Shown: positions 43,601 through 51,873, counted from the first letter of the stretch. The stretch is DNA of 64,000 nucleotides from Pseudomonas chlororaphis subsp. chlororaphis (GCF_003945765.1 NZ_CP027712.1:3100001-3164000), one strand, 5' to 3'. A program made the numbers and translations. Notes: generated by a model not told the origin, from the letters alone.

Positions 43601-46600
43601 GTGGGCGTGGGTGAGTTCGATATCTCGACGGCCAATGTCATGAATGCCGGTGGCACGCTGGTGACGCGCGGCGGGCTGACGTTGAATGCGGACAGCTGGA
43701 CCAATAGCAGCGTGATTCAGGCGGGGCGGTTGACGGTTAACGTCAACAACTTGGTGCAAACCACAGCTGGGCAGTTGTTGGGCTCTGACAGTTTCATCGG
43801 TCGTGGGGTCAATTGGTCCAACGAAGGCCTGCTGGCCAGTAACGGTACCTTCAGCCTCGACTTGAGCGGAGCGTACGGTGGCAACGGCCGGGTCAGCAGT
43901 GTCGGGAATCTGGGGCTTACGGCCTCGCAGATCGATTTGACCACTGCCGCCAGTATCACTGGCGGCACCACCGCAACCATCACCAGCCGTGGCAGCTTGA
44001 CCAATCTGGGACGGCTCACATCGGCTGGCAGCCTGACCGTCAATGCCGTCTCGCTGACTAACAACGGAACCCTCGGTGGTGCCGGTAACTTGCGTATCAG
44101 CAGCAACTCATTGCTCAACCAGAACGGGCTGATTTTCAGTGGTGGCGACATGGCTCTGCGCGTGGGGACGCTTACCAACCGCTACGCGGATATCTATGGT
44201 CTGGGCAATATCAGCATTGCCCGAGATGACAGCAATGGTTGGAGTTCATCGATCAACAACCTTTCGGCAACCATCGAAAGTGTCGGCGACATGACCCTGG
44301 CGGCCGACCATATCGAGAACCGCAAGGATGTATTCGAGGTAACGGGGGGCGGTCTGGTCTCGGGAGCTATCGGGGTCCGGTGTTACAGCTGTTCATCGTT
44401 TGGTGAAATTAGTAATACCCAATCCCCTGGGTATCTGGTTTGGGTGGAAAACTACCGATCGCAGATCGTTCAAGACTCGGCGTCTGCCAGTTTGACGGCA
44501 GGTCGAAACTTCACGGGTAATGGTCGAGAGCTACTGAATAACGCCTCCACTATCAGTGCAGGAAACGACCTGTCGTTAAATCTGCAGAACTTCACTAACC
44601 AAGGGGCGGCGGTTGGTGATTACAGCATAAGACGCTCGCTTAATGCCCCGGGCACAGAAATAAAATACATGCGTCGATGGCTCGAGATCATGAATTACAA
44701 CGCGGCCAATGACCCTTCTTATGATTCGAGTCCCTACGCATATAGAGACGGGCGTTTTGTCTACCCTAGCTTGCATGTATGGAATAGCGAAGGTGTTGAG
44801 GCTCTCACCCGCGTGAGAAGCCGTAGTGGTGGTGAGGCCACCCCTTACACTGCGTTTGGATCAATATGGGTAGAAGCATCGGGTAGTCCCTCCAGTTTTG
44901 CGCCTCCGAGTTACAGTAGTGGGGTACGAAGCGAGGCTCCTGACTTTGTCAAAAACGCCGCCTTCTTTGAAAACACCATCACTTACAATGGCCCGTCGAG
45001 CTACGCCAATGCTGTCGTTCAGGCCGGTGGCAAGGTTTACATCAACGCCACTCAGAACCTGACCAACAGTGTGGTTCGTGAGGGGATCGCCGTAGGGGCC
45101 GGTGCCTCTCGTCTGGGATCGACGCAGCTCGCCGGTCAAGTCACCCCGACCGTCATCAGTATCAACTCGCAGTTGTCACCGGACCTGGCCCAGCAACAGG
45201 TCAACCCGTTGACGCTACCTGGCTTCACCTTGCCAACTGGCGATAACGGTCTGTTCCGCCTTAGCGGTAAAGGCGGCACCGAGCAAGCGATCGTGCCTGG
45301 ACAGAGTTGGACCATCGGTTCCGTTTCTGCCGGTACCACACAGCGTTCGGACGGTATGCCTGCCGTGCGTGCAACCGAATTCCAGTTCGACAAGAACGAC
45401 CCGGTCTCGGTCAAAGCTCGTGAGCTGGCCCTGGCCAGTCGTCCGTCGGTGAACCTCAACGACAAGACCGCTCAGATCAATGTCAAAGCCGCTGACGGTG
45501 ACGGTCCGGTTGGTATGTCGTTGCCCAACGGCGGAAGCGCTTCTTTCAATGTGCCGCGTGTGCAGGGGCTGCCTGACACCAGCGTACGTTCCAACCCGCA
45601 CAAGTACCTGATCGAAACCAACCCGGCACTGACCAACCTCAAGCAATTCATGAGTTCGGACTATCTGCTGGCGAACCTCGGTTACGACCCGGACACCAGC
45701 GCCAAGCGCCTGGGCGACGGCTTGTTCGAGCAACGTCTGATCCAGCAAGCGATCGTCGCCCGCACAGGGCAACGCTTCCTCGACGGCCAGACCTCCGACG
45801 AAGCGATGTTCAAGTACCTGATGAACAACGCCATCGCCAGCAAGGAGCAGTTGAACTTGTCCATGGGCGTGACGCTGACTTCCCAGCAAGTCGCGGCGTT
45901 GACCCACGACATCGTCTGGCTCGAAGAGCACGTAGTGAACGGTGAAAAAGTCCTGGTGCCCGTGCTCTACATGGCTCAGGCGAATAATCGTCTAGCACCC
46001 AATGGCGCATTGATCCAGGGCGGCGACATGACCCTGATCGCGGGCCAGGACCTGAACAATGCCGGCACCCTGCGCGCTACTAACAACCTCTCGGCCGAGG
46101 CCGGCAACGACCTCACTAATACCGGCTTGATCGAGGCGGGTGATCGACTGACGTTGAAGGCGGGTAACAACATCGTCAACAAATCGGGCGGCATCATTTC
46201 CGGTCGTGACGTGACACTGACGGCGACCAAGGGCGATGTGATCAACCAGCGTGACGTGACCGGTGTTGATGTCCGCCGGGGTGGAAATCTGCTCCATCGT
46301 GATTATCTCGACAGTGCCGCGCGGATCGAGGCAACCAATGACCTGACGATCAACTCCGGTCGTGACATCAACAACATTGGTGGGGTTTTGCAAAGCGGTC
46401 GAGACATGACGCTCGACGCTGATCGCGATGTCAACATCACCTCGGTTCAGGATCGCCGCACGAATTCACGTGGCAGCAATTTCCTCAATCAGACCATTAC
46501 TCAGCAAGGCGCTGAAGTGAAATCCGGGCGGGATTTGTCGATCAGCGCCGATCATGACGTCGCCATCGTTGCCAGTCGCCTGGACGCCAAGCGTGATATC

Positions 46601-49600
46601 GGTGTCGATGCTGGCAACGACATTGTGGTCACCTCAGCAGCCAACGAGAGCGATTACGTCTCGCGCAGCAAGAGGCGAGCGCAGGAAACCCATAGCACCA
46701 CTCAGCAGGCTTCCGTACTGAACGCCGGGCGCGACATTGCCCTGAATGCAGGCAACGATCTGGGCATCATCGCTAGTCGGATCAAGGCCCAGGAAGACGT
46801 CAGCCTCGATGCGGCTCAGGACATCACCGTCGCCTCCGCAAAAGACGAGAGTTCCTCCTACTACTACAAGAAGAAAAAAGGTTCGTTCGGCCGTAGCAGC
46901 ACTACTCAGAAAGAGAGCTACGACAGCAGCAACGTTGCATCTGTGATAGAGGCTGGACATGACCTGACCGTCAATACCTCCAAGGATGAAGATGGTGCAG
47001 TCAGTCTCGATGGTGGGCGTAACGTCACCATTATCGGTAGCCAGCTGAAGGCGAGTAACGATCTGGTGGTCGGTGCGACCAACGATGTTGCGGTGCTTTC
47101 GGCCACAGAAGAAACCGGGGCTTACAGCAAGAAGACCAAGACCGGTCTGTTCGGCATGTCGGGCAGCGGCAAGAGTCAGTTGCAGACCACCGTTACCCAG
47201 ATCGGTAGCGAGTTGAATGCGGGCCGCGATGCGGTGGTGGTCGCGGGGCGCGATGTTCGCCTGAACGCTAGTGAGGTCACCGCCGACAACGATGCCGAAC
47301 TGCACGCTGGGCTGGTGGATAAAACCGGTGATATCACGCTGTCGTCTGCCGATGACCAAGCCTACAGTCGTGCCGAGGAGTACAAGAAGAAGCTCGGCCT
47401 GTCGCTCAAGGACACCATTGGTTTGTTCGCCGGTACACCAGGCGCTGGCGCCGACCTTACCCTCAACTCTTCGCACAAGGGAGGGCGCGAAGTCATCAGT
47501 TCCAACAGTGTTGGCAGCCAGGTCAACGCTGGACATGACGCCATTCTGAATGCTGCCCGTGACATCAATATCATTGGCAGCGGTGTCAGCGCCGATAACA
47601 ACGCGAAGCTGGATGCCGGACGCGATGTCAACGTTGTTGCGTCTACCGATCAGCAGCGCAGCAACAGCTGGGAAACCGACAAAAGCTATGGCCTCAAGCA
47701 GACCATCGATAGCAACGGATTCACCACGTTCGTCGGTAATGAAACCATCAAGCATGGAGTGGATAGCAGCGGCTATACCGCGGCGGGCAGCTCCATCGAT
47801 GCAGGGCAAAACCTCAAGGTGACTGCTGGCCGCGACATTAACCAGCAGGGGTCTGACCTGGCCGCCGAAAACAACATCAAGCTCAAGGCCGGTCACAACA
47901 TCAATATTGATGCGGTGGAAGAAGCCAGCACAGTCACTACCCGTGACAGTGTGAAACGTACCGGTACCACCACTACTGTCGCTTATAACTTTGGCAACAC
48001 CATGGATGGCCTCAAAGGCGCTGGTAAAGGTGAGGATGGGGTCAGCAAGGGTTCCAGCGTTCTGAAGTCGGTCGATACCCTTGATCAGTTCTTTAGCGGA
48101 CCGAAGTTCGATGGCCATGCGGGCTCATCAAGTATTGGTTCGACTCAGACCCAGACCTCCGTGACAAACCGTCCATCCAGTTTGTCGGCCGGTGGTGATA
48201 TCACGCTTGACGCTGAAAATGATGTCAACGTGAAAGGGAGTCAATTCGATGCCAGGCGCGATATCAATGTCACCGGCCGCAACATTACCTTCGATGTAGC
48301 CCACGGCGCCGAGAGCAGCGATGGGAATCAGACCCAAAGCAAAGGAGGACTCAAAGGCGGAACCACTGGCGGTTTCAAAATCGGCGTAGGTGTCAGCAAT
48401 GTCGGCAGCAAGTATGAGTCGAACCACGGCACGTCCACCCCGACCCAACTCAATGCCGGTGGCAGCATCAATCTGGACGCGAAAAATGACCTGACGCTGA
48501 TCGGTACTCAAGTCACCGCCGAACGGGATATCAAACTCAAGGCTGCCAACGACCTGAACATCCTGTCGGCGCAAAATGCCTCCAGCAGTGAGCACGACCG
48601 CCGCAGTTGGGGGGCGGAAGGCGGCCTGATCCTTGGCAAAGACGGGTTTGGTATCTACGGCTCCGCCAATATCGGTATTGGCGATCTCAATCGTGAAGGC
48701 ATTCAACAGCAGGAGGCCTATCTATACGCAGGTAATAAACTGGACTTCGAAAGTGGTCGTGATACCAACATTGCAGGCGCCACGTTACGTGGCGACGAAG
48801 TGATCGGTGATGTCGGACGCAACCTTACTGTGACCTCTGTGCCCAATACCGGCAAAGTGCGCGGGCAAGAACTGGACCTGAGCATCACCGGTTCCTTTTA
48901 TGGTGTCAGTGGTTCGGTTGGTTATGGAAAAACCACCGGCAAAACCAACTGGGTTGAGAACCAGACAGTAATCAGTGGCAAAAACGCAGTCGATATTCGC
49001 ACCGAAAACCACACACAGCTTGATGGTGCGGTGGTGTCGGCTGATAACGGCAATCTCAAACTGGACACGAACACTTTGGGATTCCGCAACATTACCGGCA
49101 AGGACAACGAACACGGTTACTACCTTAATGTCAGCGGCAGCTATGGTGGCCAAGGCGGCTCCCAGGCCGACAAACCCAACAACGACATGGAAGCCCCGGA
49201 TAAAAACAGTTGGGCAGTAGAGGGTTACAACTACACCAAGGATCGTGAGCAGACGCTGAACGCCACAGTGGGGGCGGGCGAGATTGTCGTACATCACGAC
49301 AAGGCTACTGGGCAGGACTCCACAGCCGGGCTCAATCGTGATGTGAACAAGGCTTACGAGGTGACTCGTGATCAGGAGCATCGGACGGATCTATATGCCA
49401 GCAGCTCTTCGATTGATGCGGTAAGGCATCCAATCGATACCGTGAATCGTTGGACCGATAGTGCCGTCGACTTCCCCAAAAACCAGAAGGAGCAAATCAG
49501 CCGGGTCTTCAATGCTATTACCACCACATGGAACGATATCCAGGCTCAGCACGTGGATAGTAGCGATGTACCGGAAAAAGTTCGTGCAGTGTTTGACGAC

Positions 49601-50728
49601 GAACGCGCCCTTACGATTACCAAGAATCTCGTTCGTGCCGGCGTTGATCCGAAAGCGCTTGAATCACTCGATGAGAATGTGCTGAAGGCATTAGGTGATT
49701 TTGCCACTCAAGCGGCTAGCTATGATGGACAGCTCCATATTCTCAACGACAACCCAAATGGCACTGTTAACCCATCGCCTGGTTGGAGGCCGGGTGATGT
49801 GGTGGAGATCGGAGAGACAGGTATTGACCTTCTCCCACGCAACGCGGGCGAGGCCATGCTCAATCCGCTCGTAAATGTGTTGAAACTTGCCGGTAAACTT
49901 CCGGCAGAACAAATGCAGGCTATTTCACTGTCTCTTCAGGCAATCATGGGGCCTTTAAAGCTTGCGGTCAGCCTGGCAGCCAACGCGGCGATCAACCAAG
50001 TGCTTGGGGACAAAGTCGAGGAAGTGAAAGAAGCTGCGGCGATCGAGTTGGCGGCCGCGCTGACCGACCGTACTCCCGAGTTCATGAAGGATGTGCACGA
50101 GGAGGCCAAGTCGAACGCCGACAGCGTTCTGAAAGGCGAGCCTTATGTTGTGGCTGCCGAGTTCTTGATTGATGCTGTGCTGGGGGAGGTCAAATCTCTT
50201 GGTATAAGAGGTGCTGGAAGGGTACTGGCGGTCGGTGAAAAAGGGTGGGGCAACAGGGTTGCGTCGAGTGGTGAGCAAGGCTCTAATACATCGGGGAATG
50301 GAGGTGGTGCAAAAGGAACTGTGCCTAGTGGGTTTGCGAATGTAAAAGAGTTTTCTAATTTCGGTGCTAGTATCAGAGATGGTTTGTCGAAAGCAGGTTA
50401 TGGAAATGTTGAGCCCATTCTTCAGGGGAGCGCAATAACAGGTAAAAGTTACCGAACTGGACAGGCGTTCGATGTTGGAAGGACTAGTGATTTTGATATT
50501 GCGCTGGCAAGTTCAGAGCTTTTGAAAAAAGCAGAGTCTTTGGGGGTTGGGCTAAGAAGTGGCGGTGCGCGAACAGGCCCACTAAGCACAAGAGACCTAA
50601 AAATATTAGGTTTAAATGATCTGGCTAGTCAGCTAAGTAAACAAGCCGGTCGAGATGTTAACTTTATGATTTATGGCTCGACATCCACAGCAATAAGTCG
50701 AGCTCCGAGTATTATTTTGCCCAAGTGA
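37646..50728 (+). CDS. cdiA: CdiA: contact-dependent inhibition effector with nucleotidyltransferase-like C-terminus
   Basis: A 4360-residue TpsA exoprotein. The extended signal region is ~1-48 and the TPS domain ~50-310, with the diagnostic NPYGISCNGCGFINT. Long FHA-1 repeats (LDN/LNN-type, ~330-2180) are followed by a compositionally distinct central domain (~2200-2500) where receptor-binding regions lie in CdiA proteins, then FHA-2 repeats (~2790-3700, AGRD/SGRD motifs). A pretoxin segment at ~3870-4220 contains hydrophobic helices (PLKLAVSLAANAAINQVLG). The toxin at ~4222-4360 is AT-rich and has GSAITG (4261-4266) then SDFDIA (4281-4286), a GS...DxD arrangement like nucleotidyltransferases. 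No VENN delimiter was seen. cdiI follows immediately. Confidence 0.92.
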   Translation: MDVRQFAFLARQPSAALKTREHFCGLPKRGLAFILANAMFWQPLWAQAEGIVVSAPGTSLGQAGNGVPIVNIATPNGSGLSHNQFHDYNVGQQGVILNNATDRTQSTQLGGIIVGNPNLKGVAAQTILNEVNGGSPSQLRGYTEVAGQSAHVIVANPYGISCNGCGFINTPKATLTTGKPVIENGQLTRYQVDQGQVTIDGAQLNASNVDRFEIITRSARINAEIQANNLTIVTGRNDVDARTLNATARADDGSTKPELAIDSSALGGMYAGAIRLVGTEAGVGVKLDGKLIASGGDIQLDANGQLRMVDASAANGAVKVKAASLDAQGSVHAGSALTVQTQGDLNNRQNLTARDSITLSAGGQLSNNGIIEAGVNADNSRNANGDVSLSAQSLNNSGKSVIASRNLRVNAAQALNNQGGTLSAGQSANVSAATLDNQSKGRVLSSGNLDLSAGQVLNANGVINSTGNLTGTIGQLNNSNGELTSLVDATLNMASLDNVTGLVMAGHSLDITASGVINNVDGTLRGKSGLTVRAQDLDNSQQGELSSEGQLTTRIGAQLNNQKGLIQANGAMDVQATTRLDNRGGKISSLNTLTVSSTNTDNRGGVIRADQAVKLSVTELDNRDKGRLESKAALTFDGNKLDNRNGGLLTANGLVSLKSKEVTNDAGRISGKGDVEANIDSLSQQGGELVAEGNLKLAGKTLNNQKDSLVASLKSLTVNVEQVDNHGGSLSSQADMQISGKRLSNSDGGKVLSDMTLALKVDQIINQTTGLIFSKGASTLNGVGLNNVAGKIVSQNSLVLTFDGAMENQQGLISSEGTLTLTADSLDNRLGKLSSLEAMELTTTAALQNQGGLIASQKGLTLASGSLDNSDTGIISAKADSTLATGEFKNRQGGSLATDGTLLLTAAHVDNSGGQIGSQQQLHVSVTSLDQDGGELFSNSNLTLDLNNGLLNNQLGNIHTPGQLLLKNLNEVNNNGGEISGAKAWSLNAQSLNNDGGKLLSNEKLSLVVDRALSNIKGLIASAGLDSRSASLDNANGEIRGRGDVDLTVAEFFDNQGGVVIADNGLTIQAAKLDNRQEGLVGVTKVLKLTVDRLDNRTGELSSKTDVTLTGAWLDNSDSGYVLAGGNLALTVGQVINRNKGQLSGDTGLTLTGQTLENSGRLTTQRDLAINLSADLNNDQGSLVSEGALTINAQSLSNNGGTASSAKALTIDTRGAISNQDGKLLTDTTLAINSSALDNQYKGIVSSKGNLSITTGTLINSQASIYSDDQLEISAGQVTNTAGSLGAANSLVANIRGLDQQGGKLFSKGNLSLNLNGGALNNQDGFINARGQLSLKNLADVNNRNGEVSSEQAFDLLAKSLDNNSGQLLSNQKLTLKIDNALTSIKGKIAAAALQIRAASLDNSGAGVLLSDSDLDVTVDGLLSNKDKGTVKAAQQLTIASNGLNNQGGTLLGRAGISIDLGMTPADLNNQDGLINTKGVLSITHLRDLNNQKGEISSVNSFSLTGNSLDNRGGNLISNDRLSLTAAEMKNQGGLVSGWNAVTVNGGTLDNSQEGTVSSLLGNLDIDLGSALINNTKGGLAGKGVVTITAASLDNSNGIVTSGGKQTLTMIQGAINNTSGGLIESSDTLDISAVSLNNASGKVTANKALTFTGTSLDNTNGSVVGADSVTLDLLGTLTNIKGALGSTGSLVIKRSSSIDNQGGQILSQSLLSLLTGSLNNSQKGTVSANAQLDLTATGSVRNDADGMIYSRDAGVNVKASSLNNAQGALQSQGALTLDVKGGAIDNQGGKIIAQSGNLNITAASLDSRAGVLSSLKGLLQTRLIGVLRNGQGGKIEGNRLDLQALGGIYSDGGRIAANTGDILLNAGGATIDNSNGGIYAKGLVKVIGGTLDNNAGKISGDGIDVVLDSHLTNRGGLIESANTLAVRATSLDNQTGKLRALGTGGKTNFQIGSLFDNRNGVVETANTDLTLATPSFLNTGGTVTHVGVGEFDISTANVMNAGGTLVTRGGLTLNADSWTNSSVIQAGRLTVNVNNLVQTTAGQLLGSDSFIGRGVNWSNEGLLASNGTFSLDLSGAYGGNGRVSSVGNLGLTASQIDLTTAASITGGTTATITSRGSLTNLGRLTSAGSLTVNAVSLTNNGTLGGAGNLRISSNSLLNQNGLIFSGGDMALRVGTLTNRYADIYGLGNISIARDDSNGWSSSINNLSATIESVGDMTLAADHIENRKDVFEVTGGGLVSGAIGVRCYSCSSFGEISNTQSPGYLVWVENYRSQIVQDSASASLTAGRNFTGNGRELLNNASTISAGNDLSLNLQNFTNQGAAVGDYSIRRSLNAPGTEIKYMRRWLEIMNYNAANDPSYDSSPYAYRDGRFVYPSLHVWNSEGVEALTRVRSRSGGEATPYTAFGSIWVEASGSPSSFAPPSYSSGVRSEAPDFVKNAAFFENTITYNGPSSYANAVVQAGGKVYINATQNLTNSVVREGIAVGAGASRLGSTQLAGQVTPTVISINSQLSPDLAQQQVNPLTLPGFTLPTGDNGLFRLSGKGGTEQAIVPGQSWTIGSVSAGTTQRSDGMPAVRATEFQFDKNDPVSVKARELALASRPSVNLNDKTAQINVKAADGDGPVGMSLPNGGSASFNVPRVQGLPDTSVRSNPHKYLIETNPALTNLKQFMSSDYLLANLGYDPDTSAKRLGDGLFEQRLIQQAIVARTGQRFLDGQTSDEAMFKYLMNNAIASKEQLNLSMGVTLTSQQVAALTHDIVWLEEHVVNGEKVLVPVLYMAQANNRLAPNGALIQGGDMTLIAGQDLNNAGTLRATNNLSAEAGNDLTNTGLIEAGDRLTLKAGNNIVNKSGGIISGRDVTLTATKGDVINQRDVTGVDVRRGGNLLHRDYLDSAARIEATNDLTINSGRDINNIGGVLQSGRDMTLDADRDVNITSVQDRRTNSRGSNFLNQTITQQGAEVKSGRDLSISADHDVAIVASRLDAKRDIGVDAGNDIVVTSAANESDYVSRSKRRAQETHSTTQQASVLNAGRDIALNAGNDLGIIASRIKAQEDVSLDAAQDITVASAKDESSSYYYKKKKGSFGRSSTTQKESYDSSNVASVIEAGHDLTVNTSKDEDGAVSLDGGRNVTIIGSQLKASNDLVVGATNDVAVLSATEETGAYSKKTKTGLFGMSGSGKSQLQTTVTQIGSELNAGRDAVVVAGRDVRLNASEVTADNDAELHAGLVDKTGDITLSSADDQAYSRAEEYKKKLGLSLKDTIGLFAGTPGAGADLTLNSSHKGGREVISSNSVGSQVNAGHDAILNAARDINIIGSGVSADNNAKLDAGRDVNVVASTDQQRSNSWETDKSYGLKQTIDSNGFTTFVGNETIKHGVDSSGYTAAGSSIDAGQNLKVTAGRDINQQGSDLAAENNIKLKAGHNINIDAVEEASTVTTRDSVKRTGTTTTVAYNFGNTMDGLKGAGKGEDGVSKGSSVLKSVDTLDQFFSGPKFDGHAGSSSIGSTQTQTSVTNRPSSLSAGGDITLDAENDVNVKGSQFDARRDINVTGRNITFDVAHGAESSDGNQTQSKGGLKGGTTGGFKIGVGVSNVGSKYESNHGTSTPTQLNAGGSINLDAKNDLTLIGTQVTAERDIKLKAANDLNILSAQNASSSEHDRRSWGAEGGLILGKDGFGIYGSANIGIGDLNREGIQQQEAYLYAGNKLDFESGRDTNIAGATLRGDEVIGDVGRNLTVTSVPNTGKVRGQELDLSITGSFYGVSGSVGYGKTTGKTNWVENQTVISGKNAVDIRTENHTQLDGAVVSADNGNLKLDTNTLGFRNITGKDNEHGYYLNVSGSYGGQGGSQADKPNNDMEAPDKNSWAVEGYNYTKDREQTLNATVGAGEIVVHHDKATGQDSTAGLNRDVNKAYEVTRDQEHRTDLYASSSSIDAVRHPIDTVNRWTDSAVDFPKNQKEQISRVFNAITTTWNDIQAQHVDSSDVPEKVRAVFDDERALTITKNLVRAGVDPKALESLDENVLKALGDFATQAASYDGQLHILNDNPNGTVNPSPGWRPGDVVEIGETGIDLLPRNAGEAMLNPLVNVLKLAGKLPAEQMQAISLSLQAIMGPLKLAVSLAANAAINQVLGDKVEEVKEAAAIELAAALTDRTPEFMKDVHEEAKSNADSVLKGEPYVVAAEFLIDAVLGEVKSLGIRGAGRVLAVGEKGWGNRVASSGEQGSNTSGNGGGAKGTVPSGFANVKEFSNFGASIRDGLSKAGYGNVEPILQGSAITGKSYRTGQAFDVGRTSDFDIALASSELLKKAESLGVGLRSGGARTGPLSTRDLKILGLNDLASQLSKQAGRDVNFMIYGSTSTAISRAPSIILPK

Positions 50729-50733
50729 TTAAA

Positions 50734-51051
50734 ATGACTGCTTATGATTTGTATGGTTTCAAGAGTCTGTCTGTTTTGGAGGCTAGATCAAAGATTGAGG
50801 AAAGGTTAGGTTTTTCTTTTGAGGAGAGAGAGAGCTCATATCAAGGAGGGGACTACTATAAGTTTGGTGATAAGGGGGAGGAAAGCTTTGTTCTGAAAAG
50901 AAATGTTGATCCTTTTGATGGAGAGCCTGTTGAGCAAATTTTCTCTGAGTATCCGGTTTTGCTCTATGTAGATATGACACTACGTTCTGAAGAGATAAAG
51001 TCGTTATTAAGTACAGAGTTTTATTTGCTCAGGCATGAGTTGCTTGACTAA
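50734..51051 (+). CDS. cdiI: CdiI: predicted immunity protein to the CdiA C-terminal toxin
   Basis: A 105-residue acidic cytoplasmic protein (MTAYDLYGFKSLSVLEARSKIEERLGFSFEERESSYQGG...). It follows cdiA by 5 bases and has the same low GC content, the standard arrangement for a cognate immunity gene. The ATG at 50734 is chosen; an in-frame GTG at 50725 overlaps the cdiA stop (GTGA) and would add three residues. The fold cannot be assigned from sequence by eye. Function is inferred from position and size. Confidence 0.8.
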   Translation: MTAYDLYGFKSLSVLEARSKIEERLGFSFEERESSYQGGDYYKFGDKGEESFVLKRNVDPFDGEPVEQIFSEYPVLLYVDMTLRSEEIKSLLSTEFYLLRHELLD

Positions 51052-51080
51052 AAATATCCCCGGGCACGCCGGGGATATTT
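51052..51080 (+). terminator. terminator after cdiI
   Basis: A perfect 12-bp stem (AAATATCCCCGG / CCGGGGATATTT) around a GCACG loop starts directly at the cdiI stop; the descending arm ends in TATTT. Confidence 0.8.
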
Positions 51081-51161
51081 CCTCGCTCAAGATGAATAGA
51101 GAGCCTTAAGAGATTCGTTTTTGATGTCTGTGCATCCTGAATTCTTATTGGCTTCTCTTTG

Positions 51162-51204
51162 AATGGCAGGCAATAGCGTGTACCGCTAGCTGATGCCTGC
51201 CATT
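51162..51204. other. compound hairpin between cdiI and the DUF3077-like gene
   Basis: An 11-bp perfect outer stem (AATGGCAGGCA / TGCCTGCCATT) encloses a 5-bp inner stem (TAGCG / CGCTA). It lies between two convergent genes and may terminate the minus-strand gene or mark the left edge of the duplicated block. Confidence 0.55.
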
Positions 51205-51243
51205 GACTGCAGTGACGCCAAAGTTCTACTGCTGGAGTTGCAT

Positions 51244-51498
51244 TTACAGTCTGCGTCCCAGCACATCCATCAAATCACACCCATCGCGCAGCATGATGCT
51301 GCAAACCAGCGTCAGTTCCTGAAGCAGAACAGGTTCGTGTCGAGGGGCATCCGCTACCGAAAAACTTTCCAGTAGTTGGGTCACTGCGCGTATGCGATAA
51401 GCGGCCGCATCGTGCAGCACATCGATAGGCGCTTGGGTATCTATAAGCAAGGAAGGGATGTTGCAGTCGTGGCCGGTAATTGGCACGTAACGGTTCAT
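51244..51498 (-). CDS. small DUF3077-like protein, copy 1 (3' end altered)
   Basis: An 84-residue protein nearly identical to the one at 55274: MNRYVPITGHDCNIPSLLID..., AYRIRAVTQLLESFSVADAP and LTLVCSIMLRDGCDLMDV are shared, with very few substitutions. It resembles small Pseudomonas proteins of the DUF3077/DUF6124 type, whose function is unknown; that naming is tentative. The last residues differ (GRRL here against GRKLQEGLSA in copy 2) because the repeat boundary falls inside the 3' end. A good ribosome site (AGAGGTGAG) precedes the ATG. A structured RNA leader lies just upstream. Confidence 0.65.
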   Translation of the reverse strand: MNRYVPITGHDCNIPSLLIDTQAPIDVLHDAAAYRIRAVTQLLESFSVADAPRHEPVLLQELTLVCSIMLRDGCDLMDVLGRRL

Positions 51499-51537
51499 AA
51501 ACTCACCTCTGGTTGATTATCTGAGCTGTCACCCCAT

Positions 51538-51730
51538 CGTCGCCAAACGAAAAGGGTGACGGCTGTACGCAGGTTGGCGAACCGACACCAGAAGTAAAGC
51601 CGGCAGACCCGAAGATCTCCCACGCACAGCCGTCATCAAGCGGTCGTGCGGATGCAAAAGTACCTGCAAGCAGGAGGTTTTGCATCAGTTCTGGTGTCAG
51701 GTCGCCAAACCCGGTCGCCATTTGGGCGAC
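51538..51730 (-). ncRNA. structured RNA leader, copy 1 (upstream of DUF3077-like gene)
   Basis: Reading 5' to 3' on the minus strand: hairpin GTCGCC/GGCGAC (51730-51714); arm A (51709-51689), which pairs over ~20 bp with arm A' (51593-51573); a 9-bp hairpin GATGCAAAA/TTTTGCATC (51686-51651); arm B (51634-51623), which pairs over 12 bp with arm B' (51569-51558); and hairpin AGATC-TTCG-GGTCT (51618-51605), a UNCG tetraloop closed by C-G. A and B cross (order A, B, A', B'). A further TTTGGCGA at 51547-51540 could compete for A'. Copy 2 keeps the pairings with different bases. A 72-codon frame through it is not conserved. Confidence 0.7.
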
Positions 51731-51873
51731 TAGTCGAAGGTAAACCGGCCTGTGCTGGGCGGGAATAAGGCGAGTTCACCGCCGCTTGTAAGGCTTTTCT
51801 GGTTATCAACGCAGCAGGCAGTTCTGTTTGATCTAGTCCTTCTCAAGGCATGACGACGTCGCGGCCGTTCCGG

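Noticed and set aside
51052..51243. Remnant of another immunity gene between cdiI and the DUF3077-like gene
   Set aside because: Only a terminator hairpin and a compound hairpin were seen; no frame of useful length or recognisable sequence.
51503..51721. 72-codon open frame (MATGFGDLTPELMQ...) upstream of the DUF3077-like gene
   Set aside because: The homologous stretch at 55.6 kb changes frame relative to it (GSPTCVQPSPF against RFANLRTAVTL) while base pairing is kept, so the conserved feature is RNA structure, not protein.
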